Assembly: GCA_011032825.1 (NCBI GenBank)
Contig: JAADJZ010000001.1
Coordinates: 806,001 to 870,000, forward strand
Length of the DNA stretch: 64,000 bases
Origin: Massariosphaeria phaeospora
Taxonomy: Eukaryota > Ascomycota > Dothideomycetes > Pleosporales
Reading direction: 5' to 3'
The translations under genes and the position numbers were made by a program. Shown piece after piece: positions 21,828-32,464 of the stretch; positions within the stretch are counted from its first letter, which is position 1; each line of letters begins with the position of its first letter. Under the pieces are notes generated by a model that was not told where the DNA came from, searched no databases, and was given only the letters and a program-made list of their open reading frames with translations.

Positions 21828-22454
21828 ATGGACCTCGCTGCCGAGTTCGAGTTCTTCCTCCTCAGCTACGAAGAACTCTGCATCGGCATCTACAGCTTCT
21901 TCTGTGGCCTATCCTGGACCTGGTTTCTGATCGAGTTCATCGAGTACGAAGATTCGCCACCGACACTCCCATCTCCACCGCCGCTCATTGACCTCTCCGA
22001 AGACACAGATGAAGCACCGCCGTCGCGCGTCATACCCGGAATGTTCAACCCGGAGACTTTCGAGACGTCGTATTCAGTTGGACCGCCGGAGCAGTACTGG
22101 ATCGTCGAGAAGTTCAACTCGATAAAGCAGGTTCGGCCTCGGGACTTGATCCGTGCTCAGTCCATTGACATTACTGATTGGAGTGGGGAGTCTAGACGTA
22201 TACCCGGCATGTTTGCGGAGGAAGGATTCGGGAAGTGGTATCCGGAGGCTGATCAAGCAGATGGAGATGGTGTCCTCGGAGAACTTCGGGTCCTGAAGTC
22301 GCTTGCATGTTACACGTGGGAAATTCTGGCACAGGTTGTCTTCGTGCTGTCTGAGATCGTTTTCTGGATCGTATGGCTGCTGTGCCTGCTTCGGCCCGAT
22401 GTGGAGTTGGACACTGAAGAAACATATGATCTAAGCGCCTACTCGATGAATTGA
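21828..22454 (+). CDS. Small orphan protein with hydrophobic segments near both ends
   Basis: A 208-residue single-exon protein with no recognisable family. The ATG sits in a good fungal context (CCGCCATGG) 77 bp after a TATA box. Residues about 8-38 are aromatic and hydrophobic (IGIYSFFCGLSWTWFLIEF). An acidic Pro-rich stretch and a polar middle follow, then a second hydrophobic segment at about 160-190 (VVFVLSEIVFWIVWLLCLL) and an acidic tail. The IPGMF motif occurs twice (about residues 65 and 125), suggesting a short internal duplication. The hydrophobic amino end followed by an acidic Pro-rich stretch recalls QNW-A 4 kb away, but I cannot show homology. Likely a two-pass membrane protein. 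Confidence 0.65.
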   Translation: MDLAAEFEFFLLSYEELCIGIYSFFCGLSWTWFLIEFIEYEDSPPTLPSPPPLIDLSEDTDEAPPSRVIPGMFNPETFETSYSVGPPEQYWIVEKFNSIKQVRPRDLIRAQSIDITDWSGESRRIPGMFAEEGFGKWYPEADQADGDGVLGELRVLKSLACYTWEILAQVVFVLSEIVFWIVWLLCLLRPDVELDTEETYDLSAYSMN

Positions 22455-22782
22455 ATAGAGAAGGAAGATATGAATTCGGGGTGGAGATGGCTATCGCTTG
22501 GTAGCTACAACCGCCAGTGCACGTCCTGTTAGGTCTGATGGATTCAAAGATTACAATACATCATCCCAAAGTCAACATACGCAGCTAAATTCAAGGGATT
22601 GATACCGAGGATCGCTCTGACTATACTGCTAGGTCTATCGTCCCTTCTCGCCATGAGCCGTCTCGAATTCTGAGTCCGATGGCCAAGTCAGCGACTACAC
22701 TGATGTTTTCGTACCCCGCACCAAAAGATTTCTTTATGGCGGAACTTCTCCGGTGTTTTCTGTTTACTGGGATTCGACACTA
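22455..22782. other. Intergenic flank of the Fot1/pogo element
   Basis: No coding signal. Ends at the TA target dinucleotide of the transposon. Confidence 0.5.
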
Positions 22783-22823
22783 CCGTGCCCGTGCGCGTAA
22801 CGATCGGATTCGCGTGACGATCG
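22783..22823 (+). repeat. Left inverted repeat of the first Fot1/pogo element
   Basis: Starts CCGTGCCCGTGCGCGTAACG, adjacent to TA at 22781-22782. Confidence 0.92.
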
Positions 22824-22934
22824 CGCCGAACCGTAACAGCTCTATCAGCAATAAGGCAATAGAGCCACCAACAACGAATTTTATTACATGCTCTTCTAGA
22901 GTAGCACTATGTTAATCCTTGCGATTAACTTGCA

Positions 22935-24795
22935 CTATTTATATCTATTAGGAAGCTTGACGTTGCGGCCGCGGCGCGTAGAAATAGCTAGAGTGCTAGA
23001 TGCGCTCTCTAAGGCCTCCCCGACATCTAGAGCATCCACATCACGTTTCTGACGCTTTCTGTTCTGTAGAGATAGCTGCGAGGCCTTTCTCTTGCCCTTC
23101 TAGGATAGTTGTAGAGCCTTTTCAGTGTTGCGGATAGACTTCTTAGCAGTGCGCTGAGCCGCCTTCTTAGCTCTCTCCTTCTCTCTTGCCTTCTTAGCTG
23201 CCTCTCGCGCTGCATGCTTTTCCTGCTAGATTTTCTCCTTATATAGCTTAGCTACCTTCTTTAGCTCTGCTGTCTTTGCTTTTTGAAGCTGCTGCTCTTT
23301 TTCCTCTTGCTCTCTAACGGATTGACGAACACGTGCCTCCCTTATCTTGCTTGGTAACCAGAAGACTGCTCCACCATGATATTCCTAGCGCTGTTGGAGA
23401 TCTAGAGCCTTGCCCTTCTTCTTGCGCTTCTCCTTGATAGATAGCGCCTGCTTGATTCCATCTATCTTATGCTTGAGTAGCTCATTCTGGACAGATAGGT
23501 AGTGGAGCGACTGGCGAAGCTTCTGTGTATCTTGACTACCCTGGTCCCTTACTGCTGATCGAACAAGCCTATCTATCTTTCTCCAGTTATGGTCGCTGAG
23601 CTCTGATGAGGAGCTATTGCCTGATTCTTTGATCTTGGGTGAACCTATTAAGGATAGTATCAGGGTCAGGTGGTGATATGCCTGTGGCTCTGAAAGAGCT
23701 GAGGATAGTTGATTCCTTGAACGAGGCCTCCCAAGCATTCCAGAATAGAGGGAAGAAGTCTCTCTTCTTGATAGAAATTAGGCCCTGGCTTGCGTGGAGG
23801 TATCTTGATAGCTCAGCTGAGTAGGCAGTTGATAGAGGTTTAAACATCACTACATCGAGTGGCTGAAGCGTATGCGTTGAATGAGGAGGCAGAATAACAA
23901 GAAGAATCCTATTCTGGTCACAGTAGTCGATAAAATCCATAGTAACGTGAGAACCGTGGCCATCTAGGATCAGGAGCCGATAGGATCGTCGGGTCTTTTC
24001 CTTTGTACAGCGATCAAACACCTGTTCAAGCCAGGCAAGCCCGATATCGTTGTTCGTCCAGCCAGAGGGTGATGAGGTGATGAAGACTTCATGATCTCCT
24101 GCCCTGATTTCCTCTACCCAGCTTGATTGGATGCCCTTGTTCGTAGCATCATAGATAAGGCTTGGTGGCAGAGCTGATCCATCAGCGCAGATACATGCTA
24201 GGAGCGTGATCCACGCGCGGTTGCCATCCTGGAGTGATGCCCTAACCTCCTTCTTCTCCCACATTCGTCTGCTGAATATCCTCTTTGATCTGCTAGTGAT
24301 ACCGATCAGGAAGCCTTTCTCATCCATATTGTAGGTACGACGAGGATCTATGTGATATTGATCGATTTTGCTGTGTAGAAGGCTGAAATAGAGGCGATAT
24401 TTATCCACTGAATCTGCTTTGTGGCGATTCCTGTCCATGCCGGCCGTCCATTGGGAGATGAGATGAATGCTGTGTCGGTTGATAAAGCGGGTAACCCAGC
24501 TCTCGCTAACCGGCTCCTTTGCTATCGTAGAGGCGAAATTCTGTATCATCTCTCTAGTAGGAGGCATATGTCTTTCTGTAAGTTTTTTGATATATCGTAC
24601 AAGCTCCTGCTCTTGCTGGGCGTTGAGCTTTTATTGATTAATTCTCTTGGTTGTTCGCGACGATTGGACCTTCCTATGGTTCCGCGATAGGGTATTGCGA
24701 TCAACACTATGCCTACGCGCTATTTCAGCGTACGTAAAGTGTTCTCCTGGATTGAGCGATTCAATCTCATTAATCGCAGCCTGAATTGGGTCCAT
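22935..24795 (-). pseudogene. Fot1/pogo transposase, broken
   Basis: From the ATG at 24795 the frame encodes a psq-type helix-turn-helix (FTYAEIARRHSVDRNTLSR) and the CENP-B-type second DNA-binding region. The DDE domain follows, with all three acidic residues present: Asp in YNMDEKG, Asp in LILDGHGSH and Asp in LQPLDVV. The last two are 35 residues apart, the Fot1 DD35D spacing. A Lys/Glu-rich coiled tail follows. Breaks are an in-frame TAA near 24630 (CAA to TAA type), a frameshift near 23640 and several later TAG codons. The catalytic centre is intact but no full protein can be made. The stops fit repeat-induced point mutation. Confidence 0.88.
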
Positions 24796-24843
24796 ATTGG
24801 TAGAATTATGACGTGTAGAAGGTTGAGGTGGTTTGGTGTTCAA

Positions 24844-24884
24844 CGATCGTCACGCGAATCCGATCGTTACGCGCACGGACACGG
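24844..24884 (-). repeat. Right inverted repeat of the first Fot1/pogo element
   Basis: On the minus strand starts CCGTGTCCGTGCGCGTAACG, adjacent to TA at 24885-24886. Confidence 0.92.
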
Positions 24885-25133
24885 TAGCGCCTTGGCGATA
24901 CCGTCATCTTTCCTACCTGCAACCGCTCCGTCAGACTCTGTTTTCTCGCACTATACTCCCCATATGGCATAGACCATCTGGGCACCTTCCTGCCGTCTCC
25001 TATCTCCGCATACAAAAACCCTGCGACTATTACACCCTTTCGCTCGCGTACGTCTCTCCTTTCTCTGTACGTCTCGCGGTATCCTCAATCTACCACTACT
25101 ACTTCACCCACCCCGTGCAAAAGATTCGCGACT

Positions 25134-25478
25134 ATGGTCCAGTTTCCGCTTGAAGTATTAGATCGAATCAGCAGACTTCTCTCTCGTGATGATCTCAAAA
25201 ATACTCATTTCGTATCCAACGAATTCCGCTTTTCGGCTGAGAAATATTCCAAAGCATTCAATGCATTCGGACTAGCTGAAGACAATGCCAAAAAGATTCA
25301 TCGACGTTTACTCTGGTCACCGGCTTCTGTATTTGCGCGAACTTGTTTTCAGGCTCTTACTGACATGTATGGGTTCTCAGTATCTTATCGAAGTCTTGAC
25401 TGGATCCGCATACGCCATACTTTTCTGGAGCGTCAACAACACTTCCTATGCCAACAGCTACTCCTAGAGGTACTCTGA
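25134..25478 (+). CDS. Short F-box-like protein, possibly truncated
   Basis: A 114-residue ORF. The first 40 residues fit an F-box (FPLEVLDRISRLLSRDDLKNTHFVSNEFR), the motif that links a substrate adaptor to Skp1 in SCF ubiquitin ligases. The rest is helical but ends abruptly, far shorter than usual fungal F-box proteins, which carry a repeat domain afterwards. It begins 250 bp from the Fot1/pogo element. It may be a remnant, or continue through an intron I cannot place. Confidence 0.5.
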   Translation: MVQFPLEVLDRISRLLSRDDLKNTHFVSNEFRFSAEKYSKAFNAFGLAEDNAKKIHRRLLWSPASVFARTCFQALTDMYGFSVSYRSLDWIRIRHTFLERQQHFLCQQLLLEVL

Positions 25479-26316
25479 CCTCCCTAGATTTCCATGTACT
25501 GCGCTGGCCACTGCACATATCGGCTGTGCTAGCGAGTGAAACGTAGGTAGAAGGTTAGACGACACAGTCCTAGCGAGAATAGGAAACCCGAGTGAGAGTC
25601 CTACAGCGTCAGTTCACATCTCGCCAAGTTTCGTGCTTTTCCAACCTAAGAGAGAGCTATGTAGGTCAACGAAGCATTTTGGTTTCATACAAAATACTCT
25701 TATTAGTAAACCATCTCACGTGTATCTAACAAGCCTTACACCCCGCGTTCCAGTCTTCGGGTCCCCAGCCTCGAGTCCAGCCCTACCAAGACCTGTGCCT
25801 TTTACGCCCGGCGCGTACGACGTCGATGTGAGAGGCAATCCGCCAGCGGATCGGCACCCAAAGGCCCAATCAGAATGGAAGGCAAGATTGAGATGCCGCG
25901 CTTTTAGACGGATTCCTTCGATTAAATGCCTAATTTGGAATTTCCGATGTCGGTGCAAGGTAACTGACTGCTAGGTAGGACGAGTGGAACTCCGCTCGCG
26001 GCATCTTATGTACACCATCAGTGTAAAACCAAGACGTTTAGCGAGTGTGGGTAAGCATTGGCATCGCGGATTGTGGCCTCCTGCCGCAAAAGCGAGCTTC
26101 GCTCTTTCAAGCGTACTCGGTCATGTGAAAAAAGAATTCCTAGAACTGGTCCGCACTTTGATAGTATATTTCCGATTACCATCTGCACAGTTCAAGATAT
26201 AAGGGATGTGCTTTGAGCATGCATCTCGACAGCATAACTAAACACCCGCAGCCATTGACATCCTTCAATGGGCACCTCACACGCTCGGCCAGGTACACGA
26301 TATTGACTTGATCGAT
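25479..26316. other. Intergenic region
   Basis: No supported gene. Could hold decayed 3' parts of the F-box gene, but no frame is convincing. Confidence 0.45.
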
Positions 26317-27117
26317 CTATGCTGCAAGTTGCCTCGCCGCCAGCGCGCCTGTCCAAACAGGTGGCCCAGGAATAGGATAGCCAGAGTGGTCGTTTGTTGC
26401 ATGAATGTCCAGGGTAAGACCAGGTTTATCGCCGCGATAGAGTTCCCTTGCGTCAACTCCGCCGACGACACTACGCGTGCCGCTGCCAGTAACATTTAAG
26501 TTAACACATTGCGGGTAGAACTCGGCTCCGGATGGCGAATAGGCACCCGTGCCAGTGAATGCGACATGCAAAGCGATGATCTCATGGCGGAGAACGTATT
26601 CGCCAGGTGCGAGATCCACCGGGATCCTCACGTTCCACGATCCATCGTCGGCAATGAGTTCGTCGGATGCCCAGTAACCTTCCTGGTATGTGGAGTTGTT
26701 GATCCATCCGCGCTGCGCCAGCTTCACAAACTTCAATGTGGTGGGGTCAACGCGAGAACAGGGTCCGTTACAAGGAGCGATGTAGTCGATAACTGGGCCG
26801 TGGTGAGACTCGGGCCAGGCTACGTTGACTTGCCACCAGCGAAGGCGCACGTCGCTGCCAGCTGCGACCGGAGCCGTGAAGTTGGCATTGGAACCGCCTC
26901 TCGCGCAAATGATCTGCAGTTGATTGGCGTCGATGGGGTATAGTGGGCTACCTCCTATGTTGGTGGTATACCAACCTGGAGTGTCGACTCGGTAGGGACC
27001 GGCGGTGTTGGGGTCCCAGCCATTATAATGGACGCCGTTCGCCCAGATGTCAGCGACGAGGGAGTGACCCAAAGCGAGAGGAAGTGTTGACAAAAGCAAC
27101 GTAAGTTTGGCGAACAT
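26317..27117 (-). CDS. AA9 lytic polysaccharide monooxygenase
   Basis: A 266-residue single-exon secreted copper enzyme that cleaves cellulose or related glucans by oxidation. The signal peptide (residues 1-17) ends LALG, so the mature protein begins with His18, the required first ligand of the copper histidine brace. The second His is in the SHHGPVIDY motif (residues 105-106), and the axial Tyr is in the EFYPQC motif. Cysteines in IICARG, IAPCNGPC and YPQC support the usual disulfides. There is no carbohydrate-binding module; the protein ends about 30 residues after the catalytic domain. The ATG at 27117 is chosen because it places His18 at the cleavage site. An in-frame GTG upstream is ignored. 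Confidence 0.92.
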   Translation of the reverse strand: MFAKLTLLLSTLPLALGHSLVADIWANGVHYNGWDPNTAGPYRVDTPGWYTTNIGGSPLYPIDANQLQIICARGGSNANFTAPVAAGSDVRLRWWQVNVAWPESHHGPVIDYIAPCNGPCSRVDPTTLKFVKLAQRGWINNSTYQEGYWASDELIADDGSWNVRIPVDLAPGEYVLRHEIIALHVAFTGTGAYSPSGAEFYPQCVNLNVTGSGTRSVVGGVDARELYRGDKPGLTLDIHATNDHSGYPIPGPPVWTGALAARQLAA

Positions 27118-28629
27118 CGTGGGTTTGCGCAGCCGCCGTAAGAGCACTGGGTGCTGATGGGAGCGATTGTCGAGGTTGCCAAGTTACCTTAAGTACCTGG
27201 TCTTCCATACTTTTGCCTGAATGGCGATTTCTCATATTCCCCTACTTTCGCGAGTGGGTAAATGAAGCGGACATCAAAAGTAGGAGACATTGACTTGGAT
27301 ATTCCATGCGAGATAGCAAACTGTGCAAGTAATTGAGATGGGACTTGCAAAAACAGAGCCCGCGATTTGATACCGCTCGGTTTTTAGCACTTTGTCGAAG
27401 GTATCTGCGTAAAGTGAATTTATACAGTGAGAATCTCTAGCAGCGATTGAAAATCTGATGTTGGTGTCAATATCGCTGGCGCTGATGTTTTGTTGACTTG
27501 GAAGGAGACTAACGGCATCGCGCTGCCGGGGAAGCCGCGCTGTGAAGTTAGCGTACAATAGCGCTCGCGGGGATCTTCAGGGTCGTGAGATTCAATTGAA
27601 GGGTTCGGAAACGCGCCGTTGGAGTACTAGGGGTCGATGTGCCATGGGTGATGGGAGGGTAGGCGCAAAGGCGGGAGTTGTGCGGTAGCCGAACAGATGA
27701 CGCGTCCACGGTTGAATCCGGAAAGCGCGAAACAGCGTCCACGTGATGAGCCGAGCCCCGCGAGAATCTCTCCACCTTTCCCTCCATCTTCAGAACACCA
27801 AACACCCCAAAACTCTGTGCCACCTGGAGCTGGCAGGCCACACGGCGTCTCCGGCTACGATGGCTACGTGTCCTCGAGCCCGAGACCGCAGCGGAGCCCA
27901 ACTGTCAAATGCGGCTCCACATCGAGCGGCTTGCAGCCCGACTCTCCACTGTACGCCATCCACTACTATCTGGCACCAGATGAGCCAGAAGCCTAACGCC
28001 AAACTTTGTTTAGTAGCCTGTCGCGGATGTTCACGGTGAACCTCTAGGCTTCGAGCCTGTCCCATGCAAGTGGAGCCGAAGCCGATCACCGTCGATTGGC
28101 GAGATCGCCTTCTGGCCTTCAATGAACCACAACCTCCCTTCGGTATCTCCTCATTTCCGGGTGCAGCCCGCCTCCTAGCTTCCTACCAGAGTCTCGAGAT
28201 GCAACAGTACTATGAGACGTGCAACCCATGCTCGAAATCGCGCCCGTGAACGATCTGCAGCCGGATGCGAGCATAGCACGAGGCCTGACAACGCCTTCAA
28301 TGGGTCAAAGACAATTATTGATCAAAGACGACCTGGCAATGCATTCCGCATCTAGCGCGACTGTCCCGGCGCGGTGGGGAAGCCAAAGGCGCCACATGCA
28401 AAATCGGACGGATGCGGCGCCCACCATAGCACAAGTTATTGGTGCCGGCTTTGTACTACCCTCTAGCTCCACCAAAACGCCAGTGTTTCCAGCAGATTTC
28501 CTGACACTCATGATGCGACCTCGTTACCGATATCATCCATAATTGTTTCGACGCGTCTCAGCTTTGCACAGATTCATTCCGTGAAAGTGACTCCAACAGA
28601 GTCCACCATCTCCAGCGTGCTCCTCAGCG
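27118..28629. other. 1.5-kb intergenic region
   Basis: Contains overlapping ORFs of about 100 codons on both strands at 27550-28120, none with a domain or a clear start. No supported gene. Confidence 0.45.
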
Positions 28630-30112
28630 ATGGAGGGCACTATCACGGTTGTGGCGGGTGTAGCCATCGATTTGAGTGAATTTGACTTCAGCAATCAATC
28701 CTCAAACGTCCAGAGGGTCAAGACGGCGAACATCGCTCTCATCGCTTTAGTCGCCCTCTTTGTCGGCCTGCGGTTATTCGTACGGATGCGTATTGTTCGG
28801 AAGGTCTTTCTGGATGACGGTAGGACTTCCCTAGCTTGACGTCTTTACTGCTTCAGAGAACTCACACGCACCAGTATTGATCGTTTTCGCAGCCGTTTTT
28901 ACAATCACGCTGGCATCCGTGTGTCTCGGTGGTATGTTCGCCCCTTATGTCCAATACACTGCTCATACTTCCAGCTACAAGCCATGGCCTTGGGACACAT
29001 TTCTGGATGCTCCCATCGGCGGATGTATTCGACATAACGAAGAGCTGCATTCAGGTGACCGAAACCTCTCCATGCATCCCATGCGGCGTTGCTTACTTTA
29101 GACAGTACTTGTATGTGTGTCAAGTGCTCTATGCATGCGCCATCGGCTCCACCAAGATCGCTATCATCGCGTCTTATCTGCGTTTTATTCTAGATCAGAA
29201 GTTTCGCACGGCCATGTACTCGACGGCGGTCGTCATAGTCGGGCTCTGGTGCTCAGGTAAGTGGCGTGACGTGTTTACTGGTGTCTAGCTCACATCTCCA
29301 GGCGTCTTTGTTACCGTATTTCAATGCAGTCCGGTGTCCGGTGCCTGGGACTTTACGAACACTACACGGACATGCTTAGAATTCGTAACGTACCTTTACG
29401 CCAGTTCCTCAATCAATGTGGTAACAGATATCGTACTTTGTGTGCTACCTTGCCCGTATTTGTGGAAACTGCATATGCCGTTAAAACAACGGATCATACT
29501 GTGTTTCCTGTTTACAGGAGGAGCCGGGTATGTTCTTATGCTTAATTGAACTGAGAAATACTAACTTGTTCTAGGGCATGCATAGCCGCAATCATTCGAA
29601 TTGCCAACCTGCACACACTGAGAAGTGTGGACGTGACTTGTGAGTTCATGCGTCTATGTACTCCTATTTGGCCTTCTTGACGGGACACAAAAACAAGAGA
29701 CCATGACTGACTTGTCACAGACGAAGTTGTCCCATGTCTCAACTTGTCGGTAATAGAATGCAGTCTGGGTATCATCTGCGTTAGCATTCCACCACTACGA
29801 CCGTTGGCGGCACAACTATTTCCCACGGCTCTGCGTAGCAATCGATCCTCGTCGGGCAAATCTCCCTTGCAAAGTCTGAGCCTCAGCAAAAGGTCAGGCA
29901 GGAAAGCGGAGGATCTTGAAAGCAGAAGAGACGACAAGAGGAAATCTACTCCGGGTTTAGACGAGGACTGGGCCGGTGAACGCGAAAGTTCCGACACGAT
30001 TCTTGACAATCTGCCTGCTGGCCATAGCAGTGAGCACGACAACCACAATATGCAGCTCCACGACTCAACCTCTGCTAGAGACTCTCGTGTTTCTAGTGAT
30101 GGATTCGGGTAA
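28630..30112 (+). CDS. Rhodopsin-domain (SAT4-type) integral membrane protein
   Basis: Six exons joined in frame: 28630-28819, 28875-28931, 28975-29256, 29302-29527, 29575-29639, 29721-30112 (403 residues). Introns are 43-81 bp with GT-AG ends; one has a CTAAC branch point. The product has an N-terminal outside segment, about seven membrane helices and a Ser/Arg-rich cytosolic tail. Family landmarks are RVKTANIALIALVALF...FLDD at the start, HGLGTHFW, the CQVLYACAIGSTKIAI helix, CSPVSGAWDF, LPCPYLWKLHMPLKQR and the terminal SIPPLRPL. This family is large in Pezizomycotina and includes Pth11-related receptors, but most members lack known ligands. There is no CFEM domain at the start. A 51-bp in-frame segment at 29054-29104 could be an additional intron. 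Confidence 0.85.
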
Positions 30113-30938
30113 ACGTAGCCCGTACAAACATCACACGTGGCAGACGGTGCACCGGCCGAATATGTGTTTGCTTTGGTGGCCTTACTGGGTGCCAGCCTGA
30201 GGTCTGGTTAACAAGTCCCCCTTTGAGGCTTTGACCCTCCTGCGAGCTGTTAGCCGCCACGACGTTGATTTCGGTCCGAGAACAGCCTTGCGCAAAACAG
30301 CAAAAGCAGTAAATGGGACGCCGCAGAATAATGCCAGGCAACCCATATTATACCGGATATAGCAAAAAGTACGCTGACACGAAGCCGCGAAGAGAAGAAT
30401 TGCTCGATGAAGCATTTTTAAGATTACGAGGCCGAGCTGACGAGGTCTGCGCATTCGTTAAGCTCTTAGGCTGGCGGAGCCAAGACTGGCTTAATATGAG
30501 CCAAGGCCATAGCCTTGTTCATGGCGCCTTCTGGTTGGACGAGGCATCCCGACGGCACCGTTGCTGCCACCTGGCCCGGTGGCAGTGTTGGCGATCGAGC
30601 TTTCGCCTGCATCGTGGACGTCAGCGGCGACTTAACATTCCTCCGCCCGACGGAGGTCATGAGCCCTTCACCGTATTCGATCGCCATATATATGAACAGT
30701 CCCGCTCAGCTGTGTCTTGGTCTGCAGCTTTCACCTACCAAACATTCACAGCCACGCACGCTTGAAGATCCAATTGGTCTTTGTACATATATAAATCCGC
30801 TCCCGGCACCAAGTACTACCAAACCCTCAACAAGCCTCCCATCAATACACAAGCGCACGCAAACTCAAACGCTGCACCACCAACTACATCTCGATTTATC
30901 CTAATACCGAAACCTTCCTCCTCCTATCCAAATCCAAA
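30113..30938. other. Intergenic region
   Basis: Several overlapping ORFs at 30310-30770 without domains. The right end holds the promoter and 5' leader of the small secreted protein. Confidence 0.45.
30788..30795 (+). promoter_or_regulatory. TATA box of the small secreted protein gene
   Basis: TATATAAA 151 bp upstream of the ATG at 30939. Confidence 0.55.
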
Positions 30939-31286
30939 ATGAAGTTCTTCGCCGCAACCCTTCTCCTCGCGACCGCTGCGCTCGCAACCCCAGCACCCGT
31001 CGCCGATGCTGCCCCAGCAGCTCAGCCAAACCAGATCGAATCGCTCGCTCAGCTCTCCGAAGCGCTCGCCGCGCGCGACGCCGCACACGTCGTCCCCGAG
31101 ATAGTCGCGCGCACCGCTGGCATCCGCCTCGACTCGCGCAAGTCGGGGAAGGGTGGGAAGGGTGGAAAGGGTGGCGACGGCAACAGCACCGAGGACAGCG
31201 CTGCTGGCATGCTGTCACCAAGCCACGCTCTCGAGCTCGGCGCGCTGGGCCTCGGCATCATGGAGGTTGTCAGGCTGTGGTTGTGA
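30939..31286 (+). CDS. Small secreted protein, Gly/Lys-repeat, cysteine-free
   Basis: A 115-residue single-exon protein. Residues 1-16 form a signal peptide (KFFAATLLLATAALA). An Ala/Pro-rich pro-like segment follows, then a short basic repeat (KSGKGGKGGKGGDG, about residues 68-81), an NST glycosylation site and a hydrophobic C-terminus (ALELGALGLGIMEVVRLWL). That end could be a GPI-anchor signal, with the Ser/Gly stretch before it as the attachment site. There are no cysteines, so it is not a classical disulfide-rich effector. A TATA box and a long pyrimidine/A-rich leader suggest strong regulated expression. Family unknown. Confidence 0.7.
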   Translation: MKFFAATLLLATAALATPAPVADAAPAAQPNQIESLAQLSEALAARDAAHVVPEIVARTAGIRLDSRKSGKGGKGGKGGDGNSTEDSAAGMLSPSHALELGALGLGIMEVVRLWL

Positions 31287-32427
31287 GCGGCGCGCGCGAC
31301 AGACGACGTGACGCTGCCGACTAACGCGGCGCTGCTACATCCCGCAGCACGCACACGTCATACAAATGCTTCGGGGATTTGAATCTTTCTTTCCATTCAT
31401 GCGAGCGATTTACATACCCAGTGCGAGGAGTTTTGGAACGGACGCGATGCCGCGATGGAGAGGCCTTTTCTTTTTGATGCGACAACATCAGACAGGCATA
31501 CACGGGGTTCGCGCATAATGTCTTCATGCCTCTTATTATCTGTTACTCCCTGCCTACCTACCTGTTATTACTCCCATTATCGCTTTCTTGTAGATTATTT
31601 AGCAACATACACCCTCATGCAAATCTCATCCATTAGAGTACAATCTGCTCGGTGGTACATTTCATTTTCCGGTTTCGTTAGTCCCACATACGTCATACAC
31701 CGAGGTGTCTCGTGCCACTACACACTCACACAATCTTGATTTTATTTCCCAGCCAGCTGCACACTGCACACTGCCATCGCCGTGTCCCAACGGCTAAATC
31801 ATACGTGCACGACTCGCGACCTTGGACAACACAGCGCACGCACACCGCTCACCGCTCACCGCATCATAGATTCAGCATCGTCGCCCTTGCTTACCGGATG
31901 CCGCCTCGCGCGACGTGCAGCTCGGCAGTCTGACGGCAGCTGAACGAGGGCTTGTGCGCGTGTGACGGTGGCGGTGGTGGCTGTGCTGTGCTGTGCTGGT
32001 GCCACAGCCTCAGCATCATCCGAAGTACACTGCACTGTGAACGTGTGGTTGGTGCAGCCGGTGGCGGAAGGATGTACATGCACAGCCTCGGCGATCGATC
32101 GAACGATGGATTAGTGAGGGGATGCGGGGAAGCTTGTGTGGGTTACGTACGAGTGGATTTGATCTGGTGGTGTGGCTGTGTGGATGTAGATGTGGGTGTA
32201 GGTGTAAGGGTCATTGAGTGCGAAACGAAATGTTTTGTGTGCGGTGGTTGGGAGGAGGGAGGAGGGAGGGATGGGATGGGATTTAGTTTGTGAGTGCTGT
32301 GGTGTAGGTTGGCTGGAGGCTGGAGGCTGGCTGGAGAAACGGTATGTATGTATTTAAGAGAAGAGTCAGGGTTGGTGTATGTAGCGCTGAGTAGTTTTCG
32401 TTTCGCAAATATTCATTCATTTCGGTC

Positions 32428-32464
<37 letters not shown>

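Larger units (their letters stand above)
22783..24884 (-). mobile_element. Fot1/pogo-type (Tc1-mariner superfamily) transposon, 2,102 bp
   Basis: 41-bp terminal inverted repeats (22783-22823 and 24844-24884) begin CCGTG and share the CGTAACGATCGGATTCGCGT core with a single C/T difference. TA dinucleotides flank both ends (22781-22782, 24885-24886), the target duplication of this superfamily. The interior holds one broken transposase gene on the minus strand. Confidence 0.93.

Noticed and set aside
30313..30765. 150-codon plus-strand ORF
   Set aside because: No domain, no promoter, composition unlike neighbouring proteins; overlapped by other equally open frames.
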